DNA of 5,907 bases from Nanosynbacter sp. (GTDB taxonomy: Bacteria; Patescibacteriota; Saccharimonadia; Saccharimonadales; Saccharimonadaceae). The translations under genes were made by a program, and so were the position numbers. The notes under the pieces were generated by a model that saw only the letters and a program-made list of their open reading frames with translations, was not told where the DNA came from and ran no database searches. The stretch is from assembly GCA_015257635.1 (NCBI GenBank), contig JABZJU010000034.1:1-5907 (forward strand), read 5' to 3'. Below are positions 1 to 5,857 of the stretch, one piece after another (position 1 is the stretch's first letter; the number at the start of each line of letters is the position of its first letter).

Positions 1-230
1 AATTATATCACCTCTAGGGCGCCAGTAGTAAAGGTAAAACGCGGCTCTTAGGGAATATCGGTATTTAGGTCGTTGGGGCATCATAACCAAATAATACAGA
101 AAAAATCCCCGAATCCCATTACCGGGATTTAAGTGGGGATTCTTCTGGTTCTACTATAGCAAACAATCTCAAAATACCAACGATCAATAGTCTGTAAATT
201 TCTTAGAAGACAGACAATAGGGCGAAATAC
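1..230. other. Non-coding left flank, possible upstream gene tail
   Basis: I see no supportable gene here. Frame 1 is open from the window edge to a TAG at 49-51 and would read as a basic C-terminus (ending VKVKRGS), so it could be the last 16 codons of an upstream + strand gene; this is too short to identify. The rest contains the hairpin at 100-141 and AT-rich sequence with stops in all frames. On the - strand, positions 2-10 read TGATATAAT, an extended -10 box pointing out of the window to the left. It has no convincing -35 and may be chance. Confidence 0.3.
100..141 (-). terminator. Intrinsic terminator, strongest for leftward transcription
   Basis: There are two stacked stems: AATCCCC (104-110) with GGGGATT (135-141), and AATCCC (112-117) with GGGATT (124-129) around a 6-nt loop. 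Read on the - strand the hairpin is followed by an uninterrupted run of six U (positions 105-100), the classical rho-independent layout. On the + strand only TTCTTCT follows, so it may also stop an upstream + strand gene, but less well. No leftward gene is recognisable to its right. Confidence 0.7.
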
Positions 231-246
231 TCTTTATGAAGGTAAT

Positions 247-657
247 GTGCGAAGCCAAGAAAAAAGCCGCCCAGGCGAGACTGGTAGATACAATACGGCT
301 ACAATAGCTGATTTTAATGGGAATATAAGCTTAAAGAACATTTCACCAAGAAGAGAAGGAGAAATAAAAAATCTCTCCCAACAACGAGAAGAGATTTCGA
401 GAGCTTCGGATGGGGGCGCAAATGTTGTTCCATCATCCACCAATAGCGATAGCTATGTCGGCGGCGCGCCAGTTTCCGCCGGTCGGAGCTCTGATGTGAC
501 TAATATAGCACAAGAATCCCAGAATGTCGACGGCGGTGGTAACCGTGCTAGTGCCGCTCAGTTGGCAGAATACGACCAAAATAATACTTGCACAATAGCA
601 TTGATTGGAGTACACTGTAGCTACAGTCCCTTAAGTAAGGATTGTATCAATATCTAA
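247..657 (+). CDS. Unrecognised small open reading frame, doubtful
   Basis: This is a 136-codon frame starting at GTG with a weak AAGG (239-242) four bases upstream. The frame is open without a usable start back to 160. The predicted product is hydrophilic: a charged N-terminal third (lysine, arginine, glutamate) is followed by a Gly/Ser/Asn/Ala-rich stretch at about residues 55-108, suggesting disorder. There is no signal peptide, membrane helix or motif I can name. The last 12 or so codons lie inside the predicted tracrRNA, and the stop codon falls within the anti-repeat, so the two cannot both be under purifying selection there. The local rise in GC at about 410-560 partly explains the absence of stops. 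It could be a real accessory gene next to the cas locus, a decayed gene fragment, or non-coding DNA that is open by chance. No function can be assigned. Confidence 0.25.
   Translation: MRSQEKSRPGETGRYNTATIADFNGNISLKNISPRREGEIKNLSQQREEISRASDGGANVVPSSTNSDSYVGGAPVSAGRSSDVTNIAQESQNVDGGGNRASAAQLAEYDQNNTCTIALIGVHCSYSPLSKDCINI
366..397 (-). terminator. Possible leftward intrinsic terminator
   Basis: AAATCTCT (369-376) pairs with AGAGATTT (390-397). On the - strand RNA three further pairs (G-U, G-C, G-U) extend the stem inward to a 7-nt loop. The - strand tail is UUU-A-UUU. Nothing terminator-like follows on the + strand. It lies inside the doubtful frame 247-657, which is one reason to doubt that frame. 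It would be the first stop for leftward transcripts started in the anti-repeat. Confidence 0.4.
588..616 (+). promoter_or_regulatory. Predicted tracrRNA promoter
   Basis: TTGCAC (588-593) and TACACT (611-616) are separated by exactly 17 bp, matching three and four bases of the sigma-70 -35 and -10 consensus. Transcription would start near 623, about 18 nt upstream of the anti-repeat. The boxes are modest and other starts are possible; the placement just before an anti-repeat followed by a terminator is the main support. Confidence 0.5.
614..627. repeat. 14-bp perfect palindrome over tracrRNA start
   Basis: ACTGTAGCTACAGT is its own reverse complement. It overlaps the end of the predicted -10 box (611-616) and the predicted start site (about 623). 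Two bases later a second inverted repeat, CCTTA-AG-TAAGG (629-640), reaches the edge of the anti-repeat. The position suits an operator for a dimeric regulator, or a 5' hairpin in the RNA; neither is proven. Confidence 0.55.
641..649 (-). promoter_or_regulatory. Leftward extended -10 element in the anti-repeat
   Basis: Because the anti-repeat copies the repeat end, its reverse complement reads TGATACAAT, a TG-extended -10 box like the one in the repeats (TGATATAAT). It would start a leftward RNA near 634, antisense to the tracrRNA 5' end and running toward the terminators at 366-397 and 100-141. There is no clear -35 box. It may be only a by-product of anti-repeat complementarity. Confidence 0.35.
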
Positions 658-707
658 GTTGTTTTAGGTTTCTATAATAATTTAGTAGAAATACTAAAGC
701 AAAGCTC

Positions 708-742
708 TAATCCGTTCACTCGTTGAGCGGATTATCTTTTTT
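708..742 (+). terminator. tracrRNA intrinsic terminator
   Basis: An 11-bp stem, TAATCCGTTCA (708-718) with TGAGCGGATTA (724-734), contains one G-U pair and a 5-nt loop, followed by TCTTTTTT (735-742). It has a strong rho-independent form on the + strand and no U-run on the other strand. It ends the tracrRNA and separates it from the cas9 promoter. Confidence 0.9.
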
Positions 743-761
743 ATGAGTAAAGTATTTACGC

Positions 762-790
762 TTTCAAATATTCTATTTTGGTTGTATAAT
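762..790 (+). promoter_or_regulatory. Predicted cas operon promoter
   Basis: A perfect -10 box TATAAT (785-790) lies 17 bp after a weak -35 TTTCAA (762-767). The start would be near 797, giving a leader of about 25 nt before cas9. An inverted repeat GTAAA-GTA-TTTAC (747-759) sits just upstream and could be a regulator site. The ribosome site AAAGGA (811-816) is five bases before the cas9 ATG. Confidence 0.55.
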
Positions 791-821
791 TGCATTAAAT
801 TATCTCACAAAAAGGACCATC

Positions 822-3800
822 ATGACTCAAAAATATTCATATTCACCAAAAAAATATTCACTAGGTCTAGACATCGGGACATCTTCAATCGGTTGGGCAG
901 TACTGGACTTAGATAAAGAGCGCATCCATGATTTAGGGGTGCGCATTTTTGAAAAACCAGAAGATCCACAAAACGGAGATTCGCTTGCCAAACCTCGCCG
1001 CGATGCACGGTCAGCTCGCCGTCGCTTAAAACGGCGACGTCAACGCTTGAATAACTTGAAGCAATTCTTTATTGACCAAAATATTCTCACCAGAGATCGA
1101 ATCGAAGAAGTATTAAGTGATAAATCCGAATTTAACAAATTAGACGTATATGCTCTCCGCTCAAAAGCGCTCGCCGAAGAATTATCTCCAGAAGAGCTAT
1201 TCAAGGTCATGTACCAAATCGCTAAACGACGTGGATTTAAGTCGAATCGTAAAGTCGAGGAAGAGTCGGAAAAAGAAGGCGGTCGCGTATCAAAAGCCTT
1301 GAAAACTAATGAAAAGTTCCTCGCTGAGAATGGATATAAAACTGTCGGCGAAGCTCTGAGTCGCGATGAAAACTTTGCGTCACATAAACGTAATAAGCGC
1401 GACGATTATACCAATAGCTTTTCTCGCAGTGATTTTTTGCATGAATTAGAAAAGATTGTTGAGGTCCAGAAAAGCTATGCCTTAAAAAACGTTTCCGACA
1501 CAGCGATCAATGAAATGCTTTACGGTTTGGACGATGACAAAAATGTCGTAAATGTATCAGCAATTATGTACCAGCGCCCATTTATGACTGAAGAGCTGAT
1601 TAAAAAAATGGTCGGGAACTGTACTTTTGAAGAAAATGAAAAACGAGCGCCAAGAGCCAGCTACAGCTTCGAAATTTTTCGCCTGGCAAGCGACTTATCA
1701 CATCTAGTATTCATACCTCGCGACGCCAGCAAGCGCCAGGCAAAGCGAGAAAATCTAGAGATAAGATTATCTTCAGATCAGATAAATAAAGTTATCGAAG
1801 CCGCCAAAAATCAAAAAAGCCTAACGTATAAAAAAGTGCGTAGCATTGCGGGAATTAGTGAAGATTACGTTCCAAAATATACTCACGGAAAGAAAAAGGA
1901 CGGCGATGAATTCGGAGAGGGAAATACATTCGGCGGCTTAAAAGCCTACCATGATATTAAAACAGCACTGAAAAATCTACCAGAAGATTGGGCAAAAATT
2001 GACAACGAATCAATGATCAATCAAATCGCTTATATTCTCACTACACAAAAATCTGACGAAGGAATTAAAGCCGAATTAAATGCATTGCCAATTTCTGATG
2101 ACGCTAAAAACGCAATTGTCAAAATTAAAGCTACTAATTTTGGGTCATTCTGCCATCTGTCGATAAAAGCTTTGCAAAAAATCACACCGCATATTCTTAA
2201 TGGTATGACTTACGATAAAGCCTGTGAGGCCGCTGGTTATGACTTCAAGAAACAATCAGCTAGCCTAGAACAAATCACCAATCCTGTCGTAAAACGTGCC
2301 ATATCGCAAACACTGAAGGTCGTTCGCGCCATTGAGCATAAGTACGGTAAGCCATATTTCATTAAAGTTGAAACTGCTCGCGACTTGGCAAAAAACTTCA
2401 AAGAACGCAACGCAATTAAAAAAGAAAATGAAGAGAATCAAGGATATAACGAAGACATTAAATCTATAATCGCTGATGGATATGAAGCATCGCCAAAAAC
2501 CAAGGGCGGCAAGCAACTTCTCAGCCACCTAAAAGAACTTAACGTGCCTCTTAATAAAAACGCCGATTTTAATGGTCAGCAAATTATTAAGGTTAAGCTC
2601 TATCGCGAACAAAACGGTATTTGTCCATATTCTGGAAAACCAATCGATTTCGACACGATGCTACAAGACGATAATGCATATCAGATAGACCACATCGTAC
2701 CATTTTCACGCTCCAATAATGACGGGATAACTAATAAAGTACTAGTACTGACAGAAGAAAACCAGAAAAAGAGCAATAAAACTCCATTTGAATATTTTGG
2801 CGCAGATGAAAACCGCTGGAAGGAGTTCGTCGCCAGAGTAGAGTCGATATATAAGACACGCGATATTAAAACGGACGATAAGGTCACAAATGCCATCAAT
2901 TACAAATATAACGGCTACGCAATGAAGAAGAAGCAAAATCTGCTTCTGCAGGATTATAAGAATGACAGCTGGAATGTGCGTGCCTTAAACGATACTAGAT
3001 ACATCACACGATTTATTCAGAATTATTTACGCCAAAATGTTGACTTTGCAGAAGGTGAAGAAAAACAGCGCGTAATTGCACCAAGCGGAACAACGACAGC
3101 ATACCTACGCAAGCGTTGGGGTCTAGCTAAAGATCGTAGCGAGGACGTTCTGCATCATGCCAAAGATGCGGCAGTTGTAGCGGCAATTGACCAAAAGATT
3201 ATAATGCAAGCAAACTTGCACGCCAAGCGCCACGAAATCAAAGAACTGCTTGCAGCCACCAAAACGATGGAAGAAAAAACTGATAAACTCACTGGAGAAA
3301 TCATCGATGAAGATGAGTTCAATAAAGCTCAGCGTCGTAAAAATGCAATGCTTGTGCTATCTTCTAAGCATTTTCCTCAGCCGTGGGACGGCTTCGGCAA
3401 AGAAGTTATGAAGCGAACCCTTAATGCCGATATCAAGACTCTGCAAAATGAGTTGCGAGGTCTTGATAACTACGACGAGGAGTTTCGATTGAGCGTAAAA
3501 CCAATTTTCGTCTCACGTATGCCACGCCGTAAAGCGACTGGTTCGGCACATAAAGAAACAATTCGCTCACCAAAAGTTAAAGACGGTGACCAGAGAACCG
3601 TACGAATGCCGCTCAAAAAAATTAAACGCAAGGATGTCGAAAATTCCACGCTTAAAGAATCGGACAAGTGGCTATACAAAAAATTACTTGAAAGGCTGGA
3701 CGCTTGCGATGACAATCCTGAAAAAGCGTTCGCTGAACCCATATATAAAAATGACAAGAAGACTGATAAAAACGGCAATAAGCTGTCTCCAGTTTCAACT

Positions 3801-4253
3801 ATCAAAGTATATTCGACCAAGCCTGACGATAGTGGAAAATATATCAATAACCAGCGTAGCTTTGTTGATAATGGCAGCATGGTGAGAGTTGATGTCTATA
3901 TGAAAAATATCGACGGAAGAGAATATCCATTTTTCGTCCCCATATATACACATTCAGTGAAGCACTCCACAAGAAAAATAAGACCAACTCTCAAAGGACT
4001 CTCCGAAATTGACGAAACATTTAAATATATATGTGGTTTATACCCAAATGATTATATAAAAATCAAGTTTGAAGACGAAGGTAAGAATGTCGAAGGTTAC
4101 TACATCCAATATGGCAGTTCAAACGCAGCTATAGATCTATTACCCATGCACGCATCAGGAAAAGATCAACGAATCACATGTTCAGCAAGACTGGCTATTA
4201 AAATCGAGCGTTACGACATCTCCATCCTCGGTGATAACTACAGGTGGCTATAA
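822..4253 (+). CDS. cas9: CRISPR-associated endonuclease Cas9, type II-C
   Basis: Cas9 is the RNA-guided nuclease that cuts both strands of DNA matching the crRNA. At 1143 residues it is slightly longer than NmeCas9 (1082). RuvC-I is LGLDIGTSSIGWA with Asp17; the arginine-rich bridge helix lies at about 59-80 and the REC lobe at about 85-490. RuvC-II is IKVETARD with Glu517. The HNH domain has QIDHIVPFSR with Asp623 and His624, plus Asn638 and Asn647. RuvC-III is HHAKDA with His779 and Asp782. All nuclease residues are present, so it should be active. The C-terminal half shares many short blocks with NmeCas9 as I remember it: FPQPW, VSRMP-RK, KAFAEP-YK, DNGSMVRVDV, VPIY and YPND. The wedge and PAM-interacting region is about 890-1143. 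The ATG is preceded by AAAGGA at 5 bases. The stop TAA directly abuts the cas1 ATG, so the two are an operon. The identification is secure; the PAM cannot be read from the sequence. Confidence 0.98.
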   Translation: MTQKYSYSPKKYSLGLDIGTSSIGWAVLDLDKERIHDLGVRIFEKPEDPQNGDSLAKPRRDARSARRRLKRRRQRLNNLKQFFIDQNILTRDRIEEVLSDKSEFNKLDVYALRSKALAEELSPEELFKVMYQIAKRRGFKSNRKVEEESEKEGGRVSKALKTNEKFLAENGYKTVGEALSRDENFASHKRNKRDDYTNSFSRSDFLHELEKIVEVQKSYALKNVSDTAINEMLYGLDDDKNVVNVSAIMYQRPFMTEELIKKMVGNCTFEENEKRAPRASYSFEIFRLASDLSHLVFIPRDASKRQAKRENLEIRLSSDQINKVIEAAKNQKSLTYKKVRSIAGISEDYVPKYTHGKKKDGDEFGEGNTFGGLKAYHDIKTALKNLPEDWAKIDNESMINQIAYILTTQKSDEGIKAELNALPISDDAKNAIVKIKATNFGSFCHLSIKALQKITPHILNGMTYDKACEAAGYDFKKQSASLEQITNPVVKRAISQTLKVVRAIEHKYGKPYFIKVETARDLAKNFKERNAIKKENEENQGYNEDIKSIIADGYEASPKTKGGKQLLSHLKELNVPLNKNADFNGQQIIKVKLYREQNGICPYSGKPIDFDTMLQDDNAYQIDHIVPFSRSNNDGITNKVLVLTEENQKKSNKTPFEYFGADENRWKEFVARVESIYKTRDIKTDDKVTNAINYKYNGYAMKKKQNLLLQDYKNDSWNVRALNDTRYITRFIQNYLRQNVDFAEGEEKQRVIAPSGTTTAYLRKRWGLAKDRSEDVLHHAKDAAVVAAIDQKIIMQANLHAKRHEIKELLAATKTMEEKTDKLTGEIIDEDEFNKAQRRKNAMLVLSSKHFPQPWDGFGKEVMKRTLNADIKTLQNELRGLDNYDEEFRLSVKPIFVSRMPRRKATGSAHKETIRSPKVKDGDQRTVRMPLKKIKRKDVENSTLKESDKWLYKKLLERLDACDDNPEKAFAEPIYKNDKKTDKNGNKLSPVSTIKVYSTKPDDSGKYINNQRSFVDNGSMVRVDVYMKNIDGREYPFFVPIYTHSVKHSTRKIRPTLKGLSEIDETFKYICGLYPNDYIKIKFEDEGKNVEGYYIQYGSSNAAIDLLPMHASGKDQRITCSARLAIKIERYDISILGDNYRWL

Positions 4254-5144
4254 ATGGCCTGGCGCGTCGTAGCTATCGAAAATCCTGCGCGACTTAGCGT
4301 GCGTGATAATCAACTAGTGATTACACAGGAGATGGAATCGACTCTTCCAATTGAAGATATTGACGCCTTAATTTTAGACAATTACGGATCAACTATCACG
4401 ACAAATTTGCTGACAGCATTAGCTACAAAAGGAACAACCACTGTAATATGCGACGAAAAGCACTTACCAGCCAGCGTACTTTTACCATATTCACAACATT
4501 CGCGCCAAGCCAAAGTTTCGCGTCAACAATTGTCCATGAGCCAACCCTTAAAAAAGCAACTATGGCAACAAATTATTATCAGTAAAATCACAAATCAAGC
4601 AGACGTCTTGCGGGCTCGTGGGCTAGACGATTCCACCTTGCGGTCTTTAGCTAACGATGTTAAATCGGGCGACACCAGCAATCGCGAGTCAATTGCTGCC
4701 AGAATCTATTTCGACCAAATACTGGGCGACGCCACACGCCGCAAGCCAATCTGGCACAATGCCGCATTAAACTATGGCTACGCTATGGTGCGAAGTCACA
4801 TTGCCAGACATATTACCGCTCGCGGACTAGTTGCCTCACAGGGGCTATTTCACCACAATGAGCTCAACAGTTTCAATCTAGCAGACGACTTAATCGAACC
4901 CTATCGCGCTGTCGTTGATATGTACATTTTAGAGAACGTCGCGCAGCACCACACCGGAGACCCGGATTCCAGCCTCACCAAGCATGATCGCCAACTTATT
5001 ATTGACATATTAAATTATTATGTTATAATTGACAGTAAGAAGTTTACTATAAAACATGCGGTTGAGCGGACGGTTGAAAGCTTTATCGAATGTATCGAGG
5101 TAAAGGAGGCGCGTAAGCTTCTTTTGCCAAAAATCGCCTCCTAA
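4254..5144 (+). CDS. cas1: CRISPR integrase Cas1, type II
   Basis: Cas1 is the metal-dependent integrase subunit that, with Cas2, inserts new spacers at the first repeat. It has 296 residues, close to the usual length for type II Cas1. The expected active-site residues are visible: Glu145 in NRESIAARIYF, His200 in GLFHHNELNSFNLADDL, and Glu215 in DLIEPYR. The N-terminal beta domain (about 1-75) is followed by the helical catalytic domain. The ATG begins immediately after the cas9 TAA, with AGGTGG (4242-4247) inside the cas9 end as ribosome site, so translation is probably coupled. The 3' part carries two embedded signals: a consensus promoter at 5002-5029 and a hairpin at 5104-5142. Without csn2, acquisition would rest on Cas1, Cas2 and perhaps Cas9. 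Identification is firm from motifs and context. Confidence 0.97.
   Translation: MAWRVVAIENPARLSVRDNQLVITQEMESTLPIEDIDALILDNYGSTITTNLLTALATKGTTTVICDEKHLPASVLLPYSQHSRQAKVSRQQLSMSQPLKKQLWQQIIISKITNQADVLRARGLDDSTLRSLANDVKSGDTSNRESIAARIYFDQILGDATRRKPIWHNAALNYGYAMVRSHIARHITARGLVASQGLFHHNELNSFNLADDLIEPYRAVVDMYILENVAQHHTGDPDSSLTKHDRQLIIDILNYYVIIDSKKFTIKHAVERTVESFIECIEVKEARKLLLPKIAS
5002..5029 (+). promoter_or_regulatory. Full-consensus promoter inside cas1
   Basis: TTGACA (5002-5007), a 16-bp spacer and TATAAT (5024-5029), preceded by TGT to give the extended form TG-N-TATAAT, make a perfect -35 and extended -10 match. It encodes Cas1 residues around ILNYYVII, which an AT-rich codon choice makes possible. 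The start would be near 5036, about 119 nt upstream of cas2. It is the best promoter match I see in the window and could express cas2 separately from cas9-cas1. Confidence 0.6.
5104..5142 (+). promoter_or_regulatory. Hairpin at the cas1-cas2 junction
   Basis: AGGAGGCG (5104-5111) and CGCCTCCT (5135-5142) are perfect 8-bp inverted copies with a 23-nt loop; the right arm ends two bases before the end of cas1. The left arm contains a full Shine-Dalgarno-like AGGAGG that would be masked by pairing. The hairpin ends just before the cas2 ribosome site and would lie in the leader of any RNA from the promoter at 5002-5029. There is no U-run, so it is not a terminator. Confidence 0.45.
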
Positions 5145-5154
5145 CAGGGAAGGG

Positions 5155-5478
5155 ATGTCATATAAAATCATGAGGGTCGCAGTATTTTTTGATTTGCCGA
5201 CCAATACCAAAACAGAGCGCAAGGCCGCCACACAGTTCCGTAAATTCTTATTGGACGACGGTTTTGACATGCTCCAGTACAGCATATATACGCGACTATG
5301 TCCAAATCGTGACGTTGCAGAAAAACATATGATGCGAATTAAGAGGCATGCTCCGGACAGCGGCTCGGTGCGATTGCTTTATTTAACAGAGCATCAATTT
5401 ACACATATGCATGTTATTGTTGGCGAAAAAACCACCCAAGAAAAGTCCGTTCCAGCTGGGCAATTAGCATTTTTCTAA
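5155..5478 (+). CDS. cas2: CRISPR adaptation protein Cas2
   Basis: Cas2 forms the dimer that bridges two Cas1 dimers in the spacer-integration complex. It has 107 residues, normal for the family. The first strand MRVAVFFDLPT carries the conserved Asp13, and the ferredoxin-like fold is suggested by alternating strands (about 6-13, 74-78, 87-91) and helices. The start is chosen because MSYKIMR matches the usual MSYRYMR opening of type II Cas2 as I know it, and because AGGGA (5146-5150) lies four bases upstream; the next ATG at 5170 has worse spacing. It follows cas1 by 10 bp. It may be read both from the operon promoter and from the promoter inside cas1. It ends five bases before the terminator hairpin stem region. 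No unusual residue is seen. Confidence 0.95.
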   Translation: MSYKIMRVAVFFDLPTNTKTERKAATQFRKFLLDDGFDMLQYSIYTRLCPNRDVAEKHMMRIKRHAPDSGSVRLLYLTEHQFTHMHVIVGEKTTQEKSVPAGQLAFF

Positions 5479-5480
5479 CC

Positions 5481-5512
5481 AAAAATCCCCCTCATAACAG
5501 AGGGGGATTTAA
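5481..5512. terminator. Bidirectional terminator between cas2 and the array
   Basis: An 11-bp perfect stem, AAATCCCCCTC (5483-5493) with GAGGGGGATTT (5500-5510), has a 6-nt loop ATAACA. On the - strand it is followed by a UUUUU tract (5485-5481); on the + strand by only UUU then AAGG. It therefore fits best as the stop for leftward crRNA transcription, and can also end the cas operon. It lies only 8 bp from the first repeat. Confidence 0.85.
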
Positions 5513-5518
5513 GGAAGT

Positions 5519-5857
5519 ATTATATCAATATCTAAATTGTTAGGGAACTATAACGTGCCGCCGTAGTTACTCCACACCAAAATGATTATATCAATATCTA
5601 AATTGTTAGGGAACTATAACCCTTAACCCCACCACTACCCTTTCTAGCACATTATATCAATATCTAAATTGTTAGGGAACTATAACTTACGCAATAGTCT
5701 AAGTTGTTCTCGATCTATTATATCAATATCTAAATTGTTAGGGAACTATAACTTGCTGGCCGATAAGTATATTAAGCCTCAAATTATATCAATATCTAAA
5801 TTGTTAGGGAACTATAACAGTGAAGATGTCAACCTTTATACAATACGAATTATATCA
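5519..5857 (-). promoter_or_regulatory. Promoter element within each repeat (six copies)
   Basis: In crRNA sense every repeat ends with TGATATAAT, a perfect TG-extended -10 box (on the + strand ATTATATCA, the first nine bases of each repeat, for example 5519-5527 and 5849-5857). The -35 region, TTCCCT at 17 bp, is weak, as is common with extended -10 promoters. In Neisseria type II-C arrays each repeat carries such a promoter. Transcription would start about 7 bases into the spacer, leaving a 5' guide of about 24 nt. The copy in the repeat nearest cas2 would fire straight into the terminator. Confidence 0.7.

Larger units (their letters stand above)
623..742 (+). ncRNA. tracrRNA (trans-activating CRISPR RNA)
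   Basis: The tracrRNA pairs with the repeat part of pre-crRNA so that Cas9 can bind it and RNase III can process it. The anti-repeat at 641-678 aligns with the full 36-bp repeat in + orientation. The first 23 bases differ at only two positions (644 and 658), both A-to-G, which keep G-U pairing with the crRNA. A bulge at 664-671 faces the repeat's AGGGAA segment, and CTATAAT (672-678) closes the lower stem with one G-U. Next comes a perfect 7-bp hairpin, TTTAGTA with TACTAAA, around a GAAA tetraloop (681-698), then a linker and an 11-bp terminator stem. The location just upstream of cas9 and on the same strand is usual. The 5' end is inferred from the promoter; the 3' end is well supported. 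The anti-repeat direction implies that crRNAs are made from the - strand. Confidence 0.88.

Noticed and set aside
265..300. Third leftward terminator-like hairpin (AGCCG with CGGCT, inner CCAG with CTGG, six U on the - strand)
   Set aside because: The two short stems are separated by an unbalanced 1-versus-11-base internal loop, so the fold is weak. It is kept only as a remark.
135..435. Superficial tmRNA likeness: GGGGATTCTTCTGGTTCTAC at 135-154 and ...ATCCACCA near 429-441
   Set aside because: There is no T-arm TTCRA motif, the ends do not pair as an acceptor stem, and no tag frame ending in ALAA or similar is present. The left part is explained by the terminator hairpin.
433..615. Small - strand open frames at 234-443 and 433-615
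   Set aside because: They have no ribosome site or recognisable motif and a composition typical of antisense reading. The region is better explained by non-coding signals.
3470..3880. Open frames on the - strand and in other frames within cas9 (including 2265-2528 and 3470-3880)
   Set aside because: They are shadows of the cas9 reading frame, whose domain motifs are intact from end to end.
5819..5848. Spacer 5 shares ATACAATACG with 288-297, hinting at self-targeting
   Set aside because: A 10-base match is near chance expectation for five spacers against both strands of a window this size, and the flanks do not match.
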